Assembly: GCA_001875255.1 (NCBI GenBank)
Contig: MJAN01000002.1
Span: forward strand, 186,001-250,000
Source: Candidatus Sabulitectum silens
GTDB lineage: Bacteria > Fermentibacterota > Fermentibacteria > Fermentibacterales > JCC-6
Reading direction: 5' to 3'
Length of the DNA: 64,000 nucleotides
A program made the position numbers and the translations under genes. Positions within the stretch are counted from its first letter, which is position 1. Every line of letters begins with the position of its first letter. This document shows, piece by piece, positions 61,638 to 64,000 of the stretch. The notes under the pieces were generated by a model. It worked only from the letters and a program-made list of their open reading frames with translations. It was not told where the DNA came from and ran no database searches.

Positions 61638-62755
61638 TTCCGGGCGGCTTCCATGAGCAGACCGGCCACCTCAGGCCGGGTGAACTCCGGCGGGGGCATT
61701 TCCCCGGCGGTGAGCATGGCCCGGACTTTCTTCCCGGAAAGGAACACCCGTTCCTTCGCAGTGTGGGGGCAGGTCCTGGCGGTGGCCATTCCATCGCAGG
61801 CGGTGCAGAAGAAGGCGTGTTCGAACTTGAAAGGAATGATGCCTATCTCCTCGCCGGTGAATCTGTCAAAAATCTCCTGGGCATCGTAGGTTCCGTAGTA
61901 GTCACCCACACCGGCATGATCACGGCCAACGATGAAGTGTGTGCAGCCGTAATTCTTTCGAACCAGGGCGTGGAATATGGCCTCCCTGGGCCCGGCGTAG
62001 CGCATGGCCGCCGGGAAAACGCTGAGGGCGGTGCGGTTCTCGGGGTAGTACTTCTCGAGGATGGTCTCGTAGCAGCGCATCCGCACATCCGCCGGTATGT
62101 CGTCGGACTTCGTGGCCCCTACGAGGGGTGCACCAGCAGGCCGTCAACCATTTCCAGGGAGACCTTCTGAAGGTATTCGTGGGCCCGGTGAATAGGATTC
62201 CTTGTCTGGAAGGCCACAACGGTCTTCCAGCCCTTGTCACAGAAAAGCTCCCTGGTTTCCCGGGGAACGAGCCTGTGACGGCGGAAGGGCTCTTCGTCCC
62301 TCATGTCAAGGGCTTGTATCCCGCCGCCGATGTATGTGCCTGAAAGGCCGTTCAGATACTGAACGCCGGGGTGGGCGGGATCGTCGGTGAGAAGGGTTTC
62401 AACCGCCTCGCGGTGGAGATCGGCTTCGTAAACATCCTCAACCTGCATGGTTCCTCGAACCTGGCCGTCGTAGACAAGCCTTACGGTATCGCCGGGCTTC
62501 ACCCCGGGGTCCCCCTCCTTCATGGAGAAGACCACCGGAAGGCTCCATACCGTTCCGTCCTCCAGGCGCATCCTGTCAACCACGGATTTGTAGTCGGCGC
62601 TGCCCATGAAACCCAGCAGGGGGCTCATGGCGCCGAAGCTGATCATCTCGAGGTCGTTCTTCTCCCTCTCGTTCAGCGTGAGCAGGTGCGTTCTCGGGAA
62701 TGCTCTCCCGGGTGATAATGCGATCGATCAGCTTGCCTCCGTGGGGCTCTATCAT
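61634..62755 (-). CDS. sat: ATP sulfurylase
   Basis: About 374 residues. The start [20 protein letters not shown] follows GGAGG. The PUA-like N-domain ends [19 protein letters not shown]. Catalytic motifs are [15 protein letters not shown] and [13 protein letters not shown] cysteine-containing [17 protein letters not shown] lies near the end. Frame breaks near 62690 and 62120 are bridged. It activates sulfate to APS. No APS kinase, APS reductase or sulfate transporter is present in the window, so direction and pathway are open. Confidence 0.94.
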
Positions 62756-62845
62756 CTTATTCCTCCGTGGTTCATTCCGTGCCGTTGCCCTGGGGCTGCC
62801 GGCCCGGGTACTGTTCATAGATATCCGTGGAAAGTGACCTTGTGG

Positions 62846-63423
62846 CTATGCCTGATCTATGAGGTCATAAATCACTTCCTCAAGGGGGATGTTGTTCCAG
62901 TCTTCGTAATAGCGCGCGGCTATCCTGGAAGCGGTATCGATTATGAGAACCGCGGGAAGGGCCCTCACGCTGAAATTTGCCATTACCTCAAAGTCGGGGT
63001 CCGCCATGACCGGGAACTCTATCCGCCAGGTTTCCACCAGGGATTCGGTCATGGATACCTCCCTTCCGGCGCAGACCACTACGCAGGCAACGGCCTGGTC
63101 ATGGAAGGTGGACTTCAAATCGTAAAGCCTGTTGATGTCCTCGAGGTCCGCCAGGCTGTTGAAATCGTTGAAGAGTATCACCACCACATGCCCCTGAGTT
63201 CCTGAAAGAGCCCCGGTGGGGTTTCGGTGTTGAACCAGACGCCATGGGGGAAGTCGCTGGTGATGCCCATTCTTCCCGCCGGGGGCCGGGTGGGGGTCTG
63301 CCGGAAGAGGAATCCCGCCACCACGGCGAAGACCATCACCCCCAGAACGAATAGCACCGTGGCTTTCAACTGGTCTTTCCGGTAATCGGAGGTCCTCAGC
63401 TCGTGGAGGTATCTCCTAAGCAC
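62846..63423 (-). CDS. Membrane-anchored thioredoxin-fold protein lacking CxxC
   Basis: About 192 residues. A single helix (ATVLFVLGVMVFAVVAGFLF) near residue 30 is followed by a TlpA/AhpC-like fold: VVVILFNDFNSLADLEDINR, FPVMADPDFEVMANFSV and RALPAVLIIDTASRIAARYY (the cis-Pro). Where TlpA-type proteins have WCxxC the sequence has FNDFNSLADL, with no cysteine. The frame breaks near 63183. A redox role is unlikely; a binding or structural role is possible. Confidence 0.7.
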
Positions 63424-63443
63424 GGCGGATCTCAGTTCCCGGG

Positions 63444-63937
63444 TTACGGTTCATCTGTCTCCAGCACCGGAGGGGTCATGGTGGTCAGGTCAAGGAGCCA
63501 GCTTTCCCCCACGAGGCGCACGGGGATGACCTGCTCACCCTCAATGGTGGAGACGGTTACCAGGGCCGTGAGGGAATCGGTTACCTCCACGCCCTTCACT
63601 GAGCTGGAAAGAACCGCGGTTTCCGGTGCGGACATTACCATCCGGGTGAAGAGCATCTCGCCGTTCATTTCGGCGAACTCCTCCTCGGTAACAGGCGCCT
63701 GGAGGGTGAGAAGATAGGTGGAGCTTTCGGTGTAGCCGAAGCGCTGCATTATCACCGCGGTGGAATCCCACACCGCCCGGGTCTCCGGTGTGAGCATCGT
63801 CCAGGCGGATCCGTAGGCGGAGTCGGCAAGGGCCATGGTGAAGGCCTTCACCGAGTCGGAAGCGGGTGATTGACACACCCGGCAAAGGCAGCGAGGACCA
63901 CAAGGAGAACTGAAGCAGCCGCAAACCTAGAGAACAT
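63444..63937 (-). CDS. Small predicted lipoprotein
   Basis: About 164 residues. MFSRFAAASVLLVVLAAFAGC is a signal peptide with a lipobox. A frame break near 63875 leads into SPASDSVKAFTMALADSAYG and a domain resembling small NTF2-like or DUF4878-type folds (AWTMLTPETRAVWDST). The identity is not certain. It lies 20 bases upstream of the thioredoxin-fold gene, probably in the same operon, and its start overlaps the DUF1015 stop. Confidence 0.65.
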
Positions 63938-64000
63938 GCACCACCAGCCCGCTTCTGAGCTTGGGCTCGAACCATGTGGACTTCGGGGGCATCACATTAC
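63927..64000 (-). CDS. DUF1015 protein, last codons only
   Basis: Only about 24 C-terminal residues lie in the window: NVMPPKSTWFEPKLRSGLV and VHVL before TAG at 63927. The PPKSTWF.PK...GL ending is characteristic of DUF1015 family proteins, whose function is unknown. The gene continues beyond the right edge. Its stop lies inside the start region of the lipoprotein gene. Confidence 0.7.
   Translation of the reverse strand, partial: NVMPPKSTWFEPKLRSGLVVHVL

Overview
The window reads as one stretch of chromosome from a GC-rich, Gram-negative-type bacterium. Outer-membrane proteins, lipoproteins, a Wza-type exporter and an OprP-like porin all point to two membranes. Four proteins carry FlgD-like or T9SS-like C-terminal modules or large propellers of the kind common in the Fibrobacteres-Chlorobi-Bacteroidetes superphylum. 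With the UPF0371 and DUF5916 proteins this suggests a poorly cultured FCB-group lineage. I cannot name the species, and this placement is inference. No phage, insertion sequence, CRISPR array or rRNA was found.

About forty protein genes are interrupted by single-base frame breaks, most of them at G, C or A homopolymers and mostly readable as one missing base. Indispensable genes (rpoB, rplA, rplK, nusG, tuf) are affected. I therefore treat the breaks as sequence errors and annotate full-length genes across them, so most coordinates span more than one reading frame.

Layout. (1) 1-5773, minus: the classic translation and transcription cluster, read right to left as promoter, tRNA-Thr, tRNA-Tyr, tRNA-Gly, tRNA-Thr, tuf, rpmG, tRNA-Trp, secE, nusG, rplK, rplA, rplJ, rplL, rpoB. 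(2) 5878-9865, plus: a lipoprotein, a LolD-like ATPase, an FtsX-like permease and a secreted propeller. (3) 9860-15773, minus: TPR protein with an outer-membrane barrel, uppP, lysC and a glycosyltransferase behind their own promoter. (4) 15856-20992, plus: three translationally coupled GT4 glycosyltransferases, an acetyltransferase and a methyltransferase. (5) 20985-28285: a DUF5916 protein, an exonuclease-like/GIY-YIG fusion, a Gate-domain membrane protein, a CCA-adding-type enzyme and a BioD-DRTGG protein. (6) 28630-33924, minus: phosphate uptake (porin, pstSCAB, phoU) behind a candidate Pho box. (7) 33921-55234, minus: one very long tightly coupled run for surface polysaccharide (sugar nucleotides, glycosyltransferases, two flippases, chain-length and export proteins, two secreted propellers, murB) ending in phoB-phoR. 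(8) 55381-64000: an Omp85-like barrel, an outer-membrane-type SppA, a nucleotidyltransferase, ybaN, UPF0371, sat, a thioredoxin-fold protein, a lipoprotein and the end of a DUF1015 gene.

How it fits together. Regions 3, 4 and 7 supply undecaprenyl phosphate, dTDP- and UDP-sugars, lipid-linked glycan assembly, flipping and export. PhoB-PhoR is translationally coupled to the end of that polysaccharide run, and the Pho box overlaps the phoR stop codon. Envelope glycan synthesis and phosphate starvation control may therefore be linked by transcription.
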